Origin: Actinoplanes sp. KI2
GTDB lineage: Bacteria > Actinomycetota > Actinomycetes > Mycobacteriales > Micromonosporaceae
Reading direction: 5' to 3'
Length of the DNA: 64,000 nucleotides
NCBI RefSeq assembly: GCF_025630775.1
Contig: NZ_JAOSZE010000010.1
Coordinates: forward strand, 161,308 to 225,307
Part shown: piece after piece, positions 12,029 through 20,865 of the stretch
How the letters are laid out: each line of letters starts with the position of its first letter
Numbering within the stretch: the stretch's first letter is position 1
The notes under the pieces: generated by a model
The model's database searches: none
Seen by the model: the letters and a program-made list of their open reading frames with translations, nothing else
Told to the model about the DNA's origin: nothing
Program-made: the position numbers and the translations under genes

Positions 12029-12846
12029 CGACCACTTCGAAACCCGCGGGCCGGGCCGGCTCGCTCGAGCTGGGGTTTGCGCAGGGCGGCCTCGAGGTCC
12101 GCCAATTCCTGCGCAGCCGCGAGCAGGTCATGTTCACGCTGGCCTTTCCGGCCATCATGATCTTGGTATTCGGCTCGATCTTCAAGGGCGAGATCGGCGG
12201 CGGCGTCAAGTTCACCCAATACTTCGTGACCGGCATGATCGGCGCCGGCCTGATGACGGCTGGCTTCCAGGCGCTGGCCATCCAGATCCCGATGGAACGC
12301 GACCGCGGGGTGCTGAAACGCTTCCTCGGCACGCCGATGCCGAAATGGGTCTACTTCGCGGGCAAGGTGCTGATGGTCGCCGTCATCGCGCTGCTCGAGA
12401 CGGTCCTCCTGCTCACCGTGTCGTCCCTGCTGTTCGGCCTGAAGCTGCCGGACACACCGGCGAAATGGCTGACCTTCCTGTGGGTGTCGCTGCTCGGCAT
12501 CACGGCGTGCACCCTGTGCGGGGTGGCGTTCTCGTCGGTTGCCCGCACGGGTCGCAGCGCGCCGGCGGTGGTCACCCCGGTGGCGCTGATCCTGCAGTTC
12601 ATCTCCGGGGTGTTCTTCGTCTTCACCAGCCTGCCGGTGTGGATGCAGAACGTGGCGTCGCTGTTCCCGCTGAAGTGGCTCTGCCAAGGGCTGCGCTCGG
12701 TGTTCCTGCCGGCGGCGTTCGGGGCGCACGAGCCGGGCGGCTCCTTCAACCTGCCGATGGTCGGCCTGGTGCTCGGGTTGTGGTGCGTGCTGGCCCTGGC
12801 CCTGTGCCTGACCACGTTCAAGTGGACGACGAAGCGCGACGGCTGA
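12025..12846 (+). CDS. ABC-2 type exporter, permease subunit
   Basis: The 273-residue integral membrane protein has six predicted membrane segments. It begins with a cytoplasmic region, then FTLAFPAIMILVFGSIF, and ends in GLVLGLWCVLALALCLTTF. The central block with SGVFFVFTSLPVWMQNVASLFPLKWLCQGLRSVFLPA is the ABC-2 family signature. It starts on a GTG overlapping the ATPase stop and forms the exporter with it. Its own stop codon is the first element of a tandem-repeat array. Confidence 0.9.
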   Translation: MTTTSKPAGRAGSLELGFAQGGLEVRQFLRSREQVMFTLAFPAIMILVFGSIFKGEIGGGVKFTQYFVTGMIGAGLMTAGFQALAIQIPMERDRGVLKRFLGTPMPKWVYFAGKVLMVAVIALLETVLLLTVSSLLFGLKLPDTPAKWLTFLWVSLLGITACTLCGVAFSSVARTGRSAPAVVTPVALILQFISGVFFVFTSLPVWMQNVASLFPLKWLCQGLRSVFLPAAFGAHEPGGSFNLPMVGLVLGLWCVLALALCLTTFKWTTKRDG

Positions 12847-13062
12847 CCGCGCCGGTGGGCGGGGCGAATCCGCTCGGCCGACCGCGCCGGTGGGCGGGCG
12901 GCGAATCCGCTGGGCTGGCCGCGCTGGTGGGCGGGCGGCGAATCGGCTCGGCTGGCCGCGCTGGTGGGCGGCCGGCGAATCGGCTCGGCTGGCCGCGCCG
13001 GTGGGCGGGCGGCGAATCCGCTTGGCGGACCGCGTCGGTGGGCGGGCGGCGAGGCGAGGCGA
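12845..13062 (+). repeat. 37-bp tandem repeats beginning at a stop codon
   Basis: Six imperfect copies of a GC-rich unit begin at 12845, 12880, 12917, 12954, 12991 and 13028; the period is exactly 37 bp apart from a 2-bp deletion in the first. Each copy contains CCGCGCCGGTGGGCGG or a close variant followed by CGAATCCGCTCGG. The first copy overlaps the TGA of the ABC permease; later copies carry CGA or TGG there. No spacers separate the copies, so this is not CRISPR. The 412-bp gap between two convergent genes holds only this array and the next. Confidence 0.85.
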
Positions 13063-13070
13063 CCGGCCGG

Positions 13071-13257
13071 ATTCGGGCGGCCGGCGACGCATGTCGGCGG
13101 GCCGGTCGGTGGGCCGGTCGGTGGGCGACGGCGAGGCGTGACGGGCGACGGGATCCGGGCGGCCGGCGACGCGTGTCGGCTGACCGGTCAGTCGGTGGCG
13201 GCGAGGCGTGACGGCCGGCTGGATTCGGGCGGTCGGCGACGCGTGACGGCCGGCCGG
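13071..13257 (+). repeat. second, longer direct repeat family
   Basis: Three copies of a segment beginning ATTCGGGCGGCCGGCGACGC (or one or two changes from it) start at 13071, 13153 and 13223, so the spacing is irregular (82 and 70 bp). Between the copies lie GTCGGTGGG and GGCGAGGCGTGACGG motifs, themselves repeated. The array stops just before the stop codon of the convergent gene at 13259. Confidence 0.7.
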
Positions 13258-13258
13258 G

Positions 13259-14128
13259 TCAGTGGGTGGCGGCGAAGGCCAGCGACATCAGGGTCGCCGC
13301 GATCATGCCGCCCAGCAGGGTCAGGCCGATGCCGCCGATGTCCAGTTTGGCCTCGAGCCAGCGGTGGGCTGCCGCGGCCGCGACCGGTACGCCGGCCGAG
13401 GGCGCCACCACGAAGGCGAGCCAGCCGAGGCCGCGCAGGACCGGGCCGCCCCAGATGCTCGTGCCGCCGATGGTGACCAGGCCGGAGGCCAGCAGGCCGG
13501 TCAGGGCCGCGACCAGCGCGCCCAGCAGCGGCAGCAGCGGCAGCGCCCAGCGGGGCATCGCCCGCCGCCCGGCCGGACGCACCGTCACGTCGATCCGGGC
13601 CGCCGCCCGGGCCAGGAGCATCCGGGGCGACTCTGCGGGCTCGGCTTCTTCCGAGGCCGACGCCGAGGCCGAGGCCGCCGCCGCCGAGGCCGACGTCGAG
13701 GACGCCGCCGACGCCGAGGCCGACATCGAGGACGCCGCCGAGGACGAGGACGAAGCCGAGGACGAGCGCGAGGACGACGACGGCATGCGCGGCAGCGCCA
13801 CCCGGGGCAGCGCGTCGACCGGCGCCGGCTCCGGCACCTCGCCCAGCGAGCGCATCCGCAGGCCGCGGGCTCGGCGCAGCTGCTCCCACAGCCGGGCGGC
13901 CTCCCGGTCGATGTCGATCACCTGCGCCGCCGCGGCGCCGGCCCACCGGTCGGCGGAGAGGGCGTCCCCCTCGGCGCGGGTCAGCTCGCCGGCCGCCTGC
14001 GCGGCACTGTCCTGATAGGCCCGTTCGGCGCCGCCCAGCTCGGCGTCGCGCCGCCGGGTCGCCTCGGCGAGAGCGCTGACCATCACCTGGTAGTCGCGGC
14101 CGATGGGCTGCCGGTCACGTGTGGTCAC
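13259..14128 (-). CDS. Coiled-coil, Ser/Ala-rich membrane protein
   Basis: The 289-residue protein has three parts. Residues 1-100 form a charged helical region, probably coiled coil. Residues about 117-162 are almost only Ser and Ala with a few Thr and Met. Residues 190-289 hold three to four membrane helices (WALPLLPLLGALVAALTGLLASG and others). The start at 14128 overlaps the end of the FtsK-like gene by 14 bp, so the two are an operon and probably partners. I do not recognise the family; the N-terminal region resembles the coiled-coil N-terminus of its ATPase neighbour in style. The Ser/Ala tract is read from GCC/GAG-rich DNA prone to slippage. Confidence 0.75.
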   Translation of the reverse strand: MTTRDRQPIGRDYQVMVSALAEATRRRDAELGGAERAYQDSAAQAAGELTRAEGDALSADRWAGAAAAQVIDIDREAARLWEQLRRARGLRMRSLGEVPEPAPVDALPRVALPRMPSSSSRSSSASSSSSAASSMSASASAASSTSASAAAASASASASEEAEPAESPRMLLARAAARIDVTVRPAGRRAMPRWALPLLPLLGALVAALTGLLASGLVTIGGTSIWGGPVLRGLGWLAFVVAPSAGVPVAAAAAHRWLEAKLDIGGIGLTLLGGMIAATLMSLAFAATH

Positions 14129-16658
14129 TGTTCACCTCGTACGGGATGATCACCTCGGGGGTGCGGTGGACCGAGCGGTCGAAGAACAGCGCCCGGCGGG
14201 CGCGCGGATACCAGGCCGGACCGCCCGGCTGTGGATAGAGCGGCGCGAGGTCGGCGCCCTGCACGTCGAGCGCCACCCATGCACCGATCGGGTCGAGCCG
14301 GCTCGCCGGGCCGCCGAGGCTGTCGCGGAGCCGGGCGACCGAGCGCCACCAGCCGAGCACGTGCGTACGCCGCTCCGGCCCGTCGGTGAGCAGCCGGCGC
14401 AGCCTCTCCTGGTCGGCGCCCGCGTCCAGCGCGTAGCCGAGCACGTAGTGCGGGATCTCCAGCGGCTCCAGGGGCGGCAGATCGTCGTACCAGTCGGCCG
14501 AGGGCAACTCGGCCATCAGCCGGGCCGCCGCCCCGCCCGCATCGGGATCGAGGCAGACCACGCTGAAGTGCGCCGGGCCCTGCGCCGCCAGCGACAGCGC
14601 CGCCGACGCGAGCACGTCGCACGCCTCGTCGGTGCGGGTGCCCAGAACCGCCAGGTTGCGGCCCGGCATGCGACCCAGGCGTAGCCGGGCCGGGCGGGCG
14701 GCCACGTCGATCCGCTCGCCGAGCACCGCGCCGGGGGAGGAGCCGACCGGCCCGTCGGCGGTCGGCACCGGACCGGCCGGCCGGCATTGCGCGGGCAGGA
14801 TCGGGACCGCGTCGCCGTCGAAGACCCGGGGCTCCTCGCAGCCGTCGGGGCGCAGCCGCCAGAGCCGGCGCTGGAGCGTACGCCAGACGAGCCGGTCCCC
14901 GGCGTCCGGAAGCCGGACGATGAGATTGGCCCCCGCGGTGCCGGATTCGGTGTTGACCACCGCGTGATGGCGGGGGATGACCGCGGCGGCCAGGTTGTTG
15001 TCGGCCAGGATGCGCCTTGCCTTGGGCAGGGCGATCCGGAGCGTGAACTGGCCGATCAGGCCGGAGCGGCCCCACAGCGCCTCGATGCCGGAGACGTCCT
15101 GGGAGGCGAGGATCAGGTGGATGCCCTGCGAGCGGCCCCGCCGGGCGAGGTCCTCGAGCAGGGTGACCGCCTCGTCGGCGACCGCGTCCCGGCCGCCGAG
15201 CAGCACCTGGAACTCGTCGATCACGGCGACCAGGCGCGGCCAGCGACCGTCGGGGTCCTCGGCCCGCAGTTCGGCGAGCTTGCTGGCGTCGTGCCGCTTG
15301 GCCGCCTGGGCCCGGGTGCGCAGTTCCTCGCCGAGGTGGCGCAGCATGGCGAGGCCGAACTCGCGGTCGCCGTTGACGTTGATGCCGGCCAGCCGCACCT
15401 GCGGGAGCCAGCTGGGGTCGCGTGGCCCGGGCACGAACCGGGAGAACGACACGCCCTCCTTGAAGTCCAGCAGGTAGAGGGCCAGCTCGGTGGGGCCGTA
15501 CCGGGTGGCGAGCGCGGCCAGCCAGGCGTAGACCAGGTTGGTCTTGCCGGAGCCGGAGGGGCCGCCGATCAGCGCGTGCGGCGGGTCGTCGCCGAGCGGC
15601 ACGTCGATCAGGGCGCCGTCGGTGCTGTCACCGATCGGCGCGCTCAGCCCGTGCGCCGACGACTCGGCCCAGAAGGTGGCGGGGGAGAGGTCGGCCAGCT
15701 GGGCGGGCGGCGCCCCGGCCCGCATCCGCTCGGCGGTGGCCTTGCAGAAGGCGACCACCCGGTCGGCCGGCGGCGGCGGGTCGAGGGAGATGTCCAGCTC
15801 GCCGGTGACGTCGCATCGTTTCGCGTCGACATCGATGCGCACCACGGACGGGTGGTCGCACAACGACACCCCGCGGGCGACGAGGTGCACCCCGCAGGCC
15901 ACCCCGGTCCGGGTGATCCGGTCGAGCTGGGCCCGCTGCTCGGCCGGCAGCTCGGGCGTGTCGGCGAGCAGCACGACGACCCGCCACGGCTCGGTCAGCG
16001 AGCTGCCGGCCAGCACCGTCTCGTTGACCCGGCAGATGTGTTCGACCAGGTCGTCGACCATGGCCCCGAGCCCGCCCGGCCCGACGAAGCTGATCCCGAG
16101 CGGGGCGAAGGCGGCGAGCGTCCCGCCGAGGTGCTCGGGGTCGTACACGGTGAGCTGGATGTCCCCGGGACGGGTGCTGCCCAGCGCTCGCAGCAGCAGC
16201 CCGGTGATCACCCCGTCCGCCACGGCCGGCGAGCCGGTGAGGTCGAGGTGCGCCGCGTCGAGCAGGGGGACCAGCGCGGGCAGCGGCGCCGCGTCGTCGA
16301 GCGCGAGCGTGCCGATCCGCAGCAGGCTGGCGCGTCCGCCGCGCTCGGGCTCGCTCGGGGCCCAGAGCCGCCAGGGCGCGCTGGCCGCGCCGGTGGCGCT
16401 GAGCGCGGCGGCCCGGCGGACGTTGCCGGCCAGCTTGGTGGTCTCGTACTGGTAGCGGCGCTGGATGTCGCGGCGGGCGCTGTCGCGCGCCTCGGTGAGT
16501 TGGTTCAGGCAGGTGGCGTACGCGTCGCGGACCAGCCGCCGATGGTTCTGCGCCTCACCCCGGGCGGTTTCGGCCGCGGCCAGGACCGCCCGGGCGGCGC
16601 CGCGAGCCACGGCGAGCTCCTGCCGGACGGCATCGACAAGCGCGTTGCTGCTACCCAT
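14115..16658 (-). CDS. FtsK/SpoIIIE-domain ATPase with coiled-coil N-terminus
   Basis: The 847-residue protein has an N-terminal helical region of about 90 residues and then an alpha/beta region (115-300). A full FtsK/HerA-type ATPase domain follows, with Walker A GGPSGSGKT at 365-373, YLLDFKEGVSFSRF near 395, Walker B LVAVIDEF at 476-483, and the sensor LILASQDVSGIEALWG. A third alpha/beta region (about 640-847) has no Walker A. There is no membrane segment, unlike FtsK itself. Start ATG 16658 is chosen because upstream codons are non-homologous. Similar ATPases occur in actinobacterial conflict or secretion loci; the substrate (DNA or protein) is unknown. Confidence 0.85.
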   Translation of the reverse strand: MGSSNALVDAVRQELAVARGAARAVLAAAETARGEAQNHRRLVRDAYATCLNQLTEARDSARRDIQRRYQYETTKLAGNVRRAAALSATGAASAPWRLWAPSEPERGGRASLLRIGTLALDDAAPLPALVPLLDAAHLDLTGSPAVADGVITGLLLRALGSTRPGDIQLTVYDPEHLGGTLAAFAPLGISFVGPGGLGAMVDDLVEHICRVNETVLAGSSLTEPWRVVVLLADTPELPAEQRAQLDRITRTGVACGVHLVARGVSLCDHPSVVRIDVDAKRCDVTGELDISLDPPPPADRVVAFCKATAERMRAGAPPAQLADLSPATFWAESSAHGLSAPIGDSTDGALIDVPLGDDPPHALIGGPSGSGKTNLVYAWLAALATRYGPTELALYLLDFKEGVSFSRFVPGPRDPSWLPQVRLAGINVNGDREFGLAMLRHLGEELRTRAQAAKRHDASKLAELRAEDPDGRWPRLVAVIDEFQVLLGGRDAVADEAVTLLEDLARRGRSQGIHLILASQDVSGIEALWGRSGLIGQFTLRIALPKARRILADNNLAAAVIPRHHAVVNTESGTAGANLIVRLPDAGDRLVWRTLQRRLWRLRPDGCEEPRVFDGDAVPILPAQCRPAGPVPTADGPVGSSPGAVLGERIDVAARPARLRLGRMPGRNLAVLGTRTDEACDVLASAALSLAAQGPAHFSVVCLDPDAGGAAARLMAELPSADWYDDLPPLEPLEIPHYVLGYALDAGADQERLRRLLTDGPERRTHVLGWWRSVARLRDSLGGPASRLDPIGAWVALDVQGADLAPLYPQPGGPAWYPRARRALFFDRSVHRTPEVIIPYEVNSDHT

Positions 16659-16696
16659 GATGGGCGATTTTACCCATTTCGCCCCGAAGGGGCGGA

Positions 16697-18034
16697 TTAT
16701 GTGCTGCGTGTCGTGACCCGGGTCAGCCAGCGTGGATCCGTGTGCGCCAACTCGACCCACAGCCGGCGTGCCACGATCGCGGCGCCCTCGTCCTTCCAGC
16801 GCCGCAGCGTCTGCCGGGGGACGTTGCGGCGCATCCAGTCCAGCGCCAGACGCGCCTCCCGGTCCAGGCCGTCGGTGCTGCGCTTGCGGGCGTACGGATC
16901 GAGCCCGAGCACCACGCCGAAGTACAGCGCGTTGTAGTGCCGCCACTCGTCCGTGGTGGCGAACCGCCCGGCCGGTCGCAGCCGGTCCACGCCCTCCGCC
17001 AGCACCGCGCGCAGCTCCATCGCCCGGGCCAGCGGCTGCTCGATGGTCAGTCCGGACAGCCGCCGGTCGACCGCCGGCAGATCGGTGAGCGGGCTGCGCA
17101 TCAGCCGTCCGAGCCGTCCGTAGTTGTCCAGCGCCTGCCGGGTGAAGCGCAGGAAGTCCTGCTGGTCGGTGGCGATCAGCCGATGCCGCTGCCGGTGCCG
17201 GGGCAGCGCCTCGGCCAGCATCAGCAGCGCCCCGCGGTCCTCGCGCAGCCGGTCGTCGTGCCGGTAGGCGATCCTGTCCAGCGCGCGGCGCAGCTGTCCG
17301 ATCAGCCCGATTCCGGTCATCACGGCCGCCAGCAGCCCGAACTGCAGGACCCGCACGGTGGTGCTGGTGTCGCCCAGCATGGTCAGCGTGATCGGCACGT
17401 CGACCACGGCCACGCCGAGCAGCGCCCCGATCAGCGAGCGGATCAGATCGGGCCGCAGCCGCTCGCCCACGTCCAGCGCCTCGGCGATCACGACCAGGAA
17501 GGCGAGCATCATCAGGTCGACCCCGATCGCCAGGATCACCAGGACGGGCGCGCCCAGGTCGACGATCAGCAGCATCGCGAGCCCGGCCGCGTAAAGCGCG
17601 GACATCACCGCGAGCGCGGCCGGCAGGATGTTCGGCTGCACCTGGTCGCGGAACCGCCAGAGCAGCACCACCCCGCCGACCAGCGGCGCGAGCACCACGA
17701 GCCGGCCGGCCGCCGGCAGCGCGACCGCCATCAGCAGGAACGGCGCCACCAGGATCAGCCAGCCGAGGTCGATCTGGCGCCGCTCGGGCACCAGCCGCGG
17801 CAGCAGTGCGACCGCGGCGCCCGCCCAGAACAGCGCCGGCACGCAGAAGAAGATCTCGGCGGCGGCCGAACCGGGCGCGATCGTCCAGAGCAGGACCCCG
17901 ATGGCGTACGCCGCCAGGGCCGCCGCCGCCCGGACCGAGGGACCGCGCGTCGGATCACGGCCGATCAGGTAACAGGCCGCCCACCAGGCGAGGGCGAAGG
18001 CGGGTACGGCGACGGCGGGCACCGGTGCAGTCAA
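16697..18034 (-). CDS. Polytopic membrane protein with cytoplasmic C-terminal domain
   Basis: About 445 residues. The N-terminal half (to about residue 240) has eight to ten membrane helices rich in Ala, Val and Leu. The C-terminal 200 residues are soluble and helical ([49 protein letters not shown]). I do not recognise the family. The start is uncertain: TTG at 18034 overlaps the stop of the preceding gene (TTGA), and GTG at 18022 is the alternative. It precedes the FtsK-like gene by only 38 bp, so DUF4126-like gene, this gene, ATPase and Ser/Ala protein may be one transcript. Confidence 0.75.
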   Translation of the reverse strand: MTAPVPAVAVPAFALAWWAACYLIGRDPTRGPSVRAAAALAAYAIGVLLWTIAPGSAAAEIFFCVPALFWAGAAVALLPRLVPERRQIDLGWLILVAPFLLMAVALPAAGRLVVLAPLVGGVVLLWRFRDQVQPNILPAALAVMSALYAAGLAMLLIVDLGAPVLVILAIGVDLMMLAFLVVIAEALDVGERLRPDLIRSLIGALLGVAVVDVPITLTMLGDTSTTVRVLQFGLLAAVMTGIGLIGQLRRALDRIAYRHDDRLREDRGALLMLAEALPRHRQRHRLIATDQQDFLRFTRQALDNYGRLGRLMRSPLTDLPAVDRRLSGLTIEQPLARAMELRAVLAEGVDRLRPAGRFATTDEWRHYNALYFGVVLGLDPYARKRSTDGLDREARLALDWMRRNVPRQTLRRWKDEGAAIVARRLWVELAHTDPRWLTRVTTRST

Positions 18035-18645
18035 CCAAACAGTCGGGCGGTGTCGGAAGACGGGCTTTCCCGCTTCCGTCGCCGCCGGCGTACCACCACG
18101 ACCGCCAGCCAGACGAACAGAACGATCCCGGCCAGCACCAATATCGGCATCAGGATCGCCAGGACGGACAGGAACGCGCTGCCGAAGTCCTCGATCGTGC
18201 TCACCACCGGCGCCCCGAATCCGCCCGTGCTGACGTTCACCACCGGCCGGGCGGTGGCCTTCGCGCCGTGCACGCCGAGCGCGATCAGCACACCCGCCAC
18301 GATCGGCACCCACTGATGCGAGCCGAAGAACGAGCCCGGGTTGCTCACCGTCACAGTCTGCGCCCCCGATCCGGCGCCGAAGGCGAGCCCGCCCGCGGTC
18401 GGCCGCACCACGGTCTGCACCACGTCGTTCGCGTGGTCGACGATCGGCACCTTGTCGGCCACCACCTCGACGGCCAGCAGAATGCCGAGGATGACCAGCG
18501 CCCAGCCGTTGGTCAGCCAGGACCAGCCCTGCGGCAGGTCGATCACGTCGGTGTACCGGGCCAGCAGGCCCATCACCAGGAGGGGGATGTAGGCATTCAG
18601 GCCTGCCGATGCGGCGAGCCCGGTGCCGGTCAATGCTGCGAGCAC
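18031..18645 (-). CDS. DUF4126-like membrane protein
   Basis: The 204-residue protein has a hydrophobic N-terminus [30 protein letters not shown]. Its central part carries [48 protein letters not shown], which is the DUF4126 hallmark, and it has five to six membrane helices. The basic, Ser-rich C-terminus is cytoplasmic. GTG 18645 is the start that places the first helix at the N-terminus. It is divergent from nucS, with 54 bp between them, and probably heads the minus-strand cluster that runs to 13259. Function unknown. Confidence 0.8.
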   Translation of the reverse strand: MLAALTGTGLAASAGLNAYIPLLVMGLLARYTDVIDLPQGWSWLTNGWALVILGILLAVEVVADKVPIVDHANDVVQTVVRPTAGGLAFGAGSGAQTVTVSNPGSFFGSHQWVPIVAGVLIALGVHGAKATARPVVNVSTGGFGAPVVSTIEDFGSAFLSVLAILMPILVLAGIVLFVWLAVVVVRRRRRKRESPSSDTARLFG

Positions 18646-18687
18646 GAACCCAGCATGGCACCCGCGTGCGAGCCGGTTCGAGTCCGC

Positions 18688-18693
18688 TACTGT
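18688..18693 (+). promoter_or_regulatory. -10 box of a leaderless promoter for nucS
   Basis: TACTGT lies six bases before the GTG at 18700. The bases between (CGTGCG) are not a ribosome binding site. Confidence 0.55.
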
Positions 18694-18699
18694 CGTGCG

Positions 18700-19359
18700 G
18701 TGCGCCTGGTCATCGCGAAGTGTTCCGTCGACTACGTCGGCAAGCTGTCCGCCCACCTGCCCCCGGCCACCCGCCTGCTGATGGTCAAGGCCGACGGCTC
18801 GGTCTCGATCCACGCCGACGACCGCGCCTACAAGCCGCTGAACTGGATGAGCCCGCCCTGCAAGCTGCAGGAGGCGCCGGGCGTCTGGAAGGTGGTGAAC
18901 AAGGCCGGCGAGGAGCTGCGGATCACCATCGAAGAGATCCTGCACGACACCGCGCACGACCTCGGCATCGACCCCGGCCTGGTCAAGGACGGGGTGGAGG
19001 CGCATCTGCAGGAGCTGCTGGCCGCCCACCCGGAGACCTTCGGCGACGGCTGGACCCTGGTGCGCCGCGAGTTCATGACCGCGATCGGCCCGGTCGACCT
19101 GCTCTGCAAGGACGCCTCGGGCGCCTCGGTGGCGGTGGAGATCAAACGCCGAGGCGAGATCGACGGCGTCGAGCAGCTCACCCGATACCTCGAACTGATG
19201 AACCGCGACCCGCTGCTGGCCCCGGTCCAGGGCGTCTTCGCCGCCCAGGAGATCAAGCCGCAGGCCCGGGTGCTGGCCACCGACCGGGGAATCCGCTGCG
19301 TGGTCGTCGACTACGACAGGCTGCGCGGCATGACCCGCGACGAGCTGACCCTCTTCTGA
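18700..19359 (+). CDS. nucS: Mismatch-specific endonuclease NucS/EndoMS
   Basis: NucS cuts both strands at mismatches and serves as the non-canonical mismatch repair of actinobacteria, which lack MutS/MutL. The 219-residue protein begins [23 protein letters not shown] and has the DNA-binding N-domain. The RecB-like nuclease core follows, with [52 protein letters not shown], where the D and the E-x-K are the catalytic residues. GTG 18700 suits the leaderless -10 box and the family N-terminus. Its stop directly abuts the stop of the convergent gene at 19360. In Streptomyces it lies in the same neighbourhood. Confidence 0.96.
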   Translation: MRLVIAKCSVDYVGKLSAHLPPATRLLMVKADGSVSIHADDRAYKPLNWMSPPCKLQEAPGVWKVVNKAGEELRITIEEILHDTAHDLGIDPGLVKDGVEAHLQELLAAHPETFGDGWTLVRREFMTAIGPVDLLCKDASGASVAVEIKRRGEIDGVEQLTRYLELMNRDPLLAPVQGVFAAQEIKPQARVLATDRGIRCVVVDYDRLRGMTRDELTLF

Positions 19360-20865
19360 TCAGCGGCCGCTGAGCTCGACGCGGTCGGTGGCGGTGCTGC
19401 CGGCGACGTAGGCGCGGGCGCCGATGCCGCCGACGACCGCCTGCACCAGGACGGTGGTCCAGGTGAGCGGGTGGCCCTGGGCGATCTGGACCAGGGCCGG
19501 CAGGCCGAGCAGCAGCGCGTCCGGGCCGATCACCGCGTTGACCAGCGGGCCGGTCGAGACCGTCCCCATCGGGGTGTCCAGCGGCAGCAGTTCGTTGCGG
19601 ACGAAGCCGACCCGGGCGCGGCGGACCGCGGCGACCGCGCCGACCGGGCCGAGGGTGAGGCCGAGCGCCCACCACGGGCCGGACGGCATCGTGCCCAGCG
19701 CGGCGAGCAGGCCGAGGGCCAGCGCCGACCAGACGGCCGCCAGCACGCCGGGGACGGCCATCCGCTGCAGCACGGCCTGCCGGGAGCTGAGGCCGAGCAG
19801 GCGCAGCAGCACCGGGTTGCCGGCGTCGGTCTTCACGTTGCCGGTCGAGGTGGCGGCGGCCAGCAGGGCGCCGATCAGGATCGCGACGCCGGTCAGCGCG
19901 GCCGGGGCGTCGGCGAGCAGCACCGGGAGTGCGGCGGCGAGCGCCAGCCACAGCAGGCGGCGGCGACGGCGGGCCACGAGCAGCAGGTCCTGAGTGACCA
20001 GGATCGGGAGCCGGGCCGGGAAGCGCACCGAGCGGAGGTGCCGCCGGGCCCAGTAGCGCCGCTCGATCATGTCGGTGAGGAAGGACGGCTCGACCCCGAA
20101 GGCCGAGTCGAACAGCGTGCCGGCGGTCTTCGCGGCCTCCAGGATCCGCTCGTTCGGGGTGCGGGCCAAACCCCGTACGGCCAGGGCGAAGAGCAGGCCG
20201 ACGATCAGCGCAAGCGTTCCGACCAGCGGAAACAGCGTCGTGGCGGAGGGCCACCCGGCCGGCGCGACCGGGCCGGTCGAGGCCGCGTCGAGCACGAGGC
20301 CGGCCAGGCCGGCCGCCAGCAGCAGCGAGATCACCGCGTCGAGCCGGTCCCCCCACCGGCCGCCGGCCTGCGCGGCCAGCGCGACCAGCAGCAGAACGAT
20401 GCCGAAGAGGGCGGCGCCGACGCCGAGCAGGGCCACCGCGGAGCCGCCCAGCGTGCGCGGCGCGGCATGCCCGACGATGGCCAGACCGAAAAGGGCGCCC
20501 ACGGTGGCCGCCACGATCGCGGCGAGTCGCAGCGACGGCAGTAACAGGCGGCGACGACTCACCGGCGCGGGCAGCAGCCAGGACGCCGCCGGACGGCTCA
20601 GCGCGAGCGGGCCGAATCGGCGCAGCGCCAAGTAGAGCAGGCCGAACAGGACCGGGACCAGCGATGCGGCGACGAGCCGGGAGGCGTTCGGCGCGGACGG
20701 CCAGAAGACCACGGCGAGTTGCTTGTGCACCATGCCGCCGACGATCGCCACGAACAGCAACGCGAAGTAGATGTTGCCGGCGGTGGCGCCGCGTTCCCGG
20801 TGCGCCGACTGACGGCGGCCGATCCATCGGCGGATCGGCGCGAGCGGGACGGTGGCCGTGCTCAT
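19360..20865 (-). CDS. DUF6297-like membrane protein, probable ABC permease
   Basis: The 501-residue protein has ten to twelve predicted membrane helices in two clusters (about residues 25-215 and 300-480), separated by a polar region around 250-290 (ERRYWARRHLRSVRFPARLPILVTQDLLLVARRRRR). This resembles the large permeases that pair with single small ATPases in actinobacteria. Its ATG overlaps the ATPase stop by four bases (20862-20865), so the two form an exporter. It is convergent with nucS without any gap. The substrate is unknown and the family name is from general resemblance. Confidence 0.78.
   Translation of the reverse strand: MSTATVPLAPIRRWIGRRQSAHRERGATAGNIYFALLFVAIVGGMVHKQLAVVFWPSAPNASRLVAASLVPVLFGLLYLALRRFGPLALSRPAASWLLPAPVSRRRLLLPSLRLAAIVAATVGALFGLAIVGHAAPRTLGGSAVALLGVGAALFGIVLLLVALAAQAGGRWGDRLDAVISLLLAAGLAGLVLDAASTGPVAPAGWPSATTLFPLVGTLALIVGLLFALAVRGLARTPNERILEAAKTAGTLFDSAFGVEPSFLTDMIERRYWARRHLRSVRFPARLPILVTQDLLLVARRRRRLLWLALAAALPVLLADAPAALTGVAILIGALLAAATSTGNVKTDAGNPVLLRLLGLSSRQAVLQRMAVPGVLAAVWSALALGLLAALGTMPSGPWWALGLTLGPVGAVAAVRRARVGFVRNELLPLDTPMGTVSTGPLVNAVIGPDALLLGLPALVQIAQGHPLTWTTVLVQAVVGGIGARAYVAGSTATDRVELSGR

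Noticed and set aside
12845..13062. A CRISPR array with 37-bp repeats
   Set aside because: The repeats are directly adjacent without unique spacers, and there are no cas genes; it is a tandem repeat.
12345..13211. A protein coded by the repeat region after the ABC permease
   Set aside because: The 37-bp period is not a multiple of three, so each copy is read in another frame; the open frames result from lack of stop codons in GC-rich DNA.
16697..18661. A single long membrane protein gene to 18661
   Set aside because: The part above 18034 overlaps the clearly better DUF4126-like frame and has no hydrophobic or domain pattern.
18660..18695. A tRNA end suggested by GGTTCGAGTCC
   Set aside because: No acceptor, D or anticodon arms can be formed upstream, and the stretch is the promoter region of nucS.
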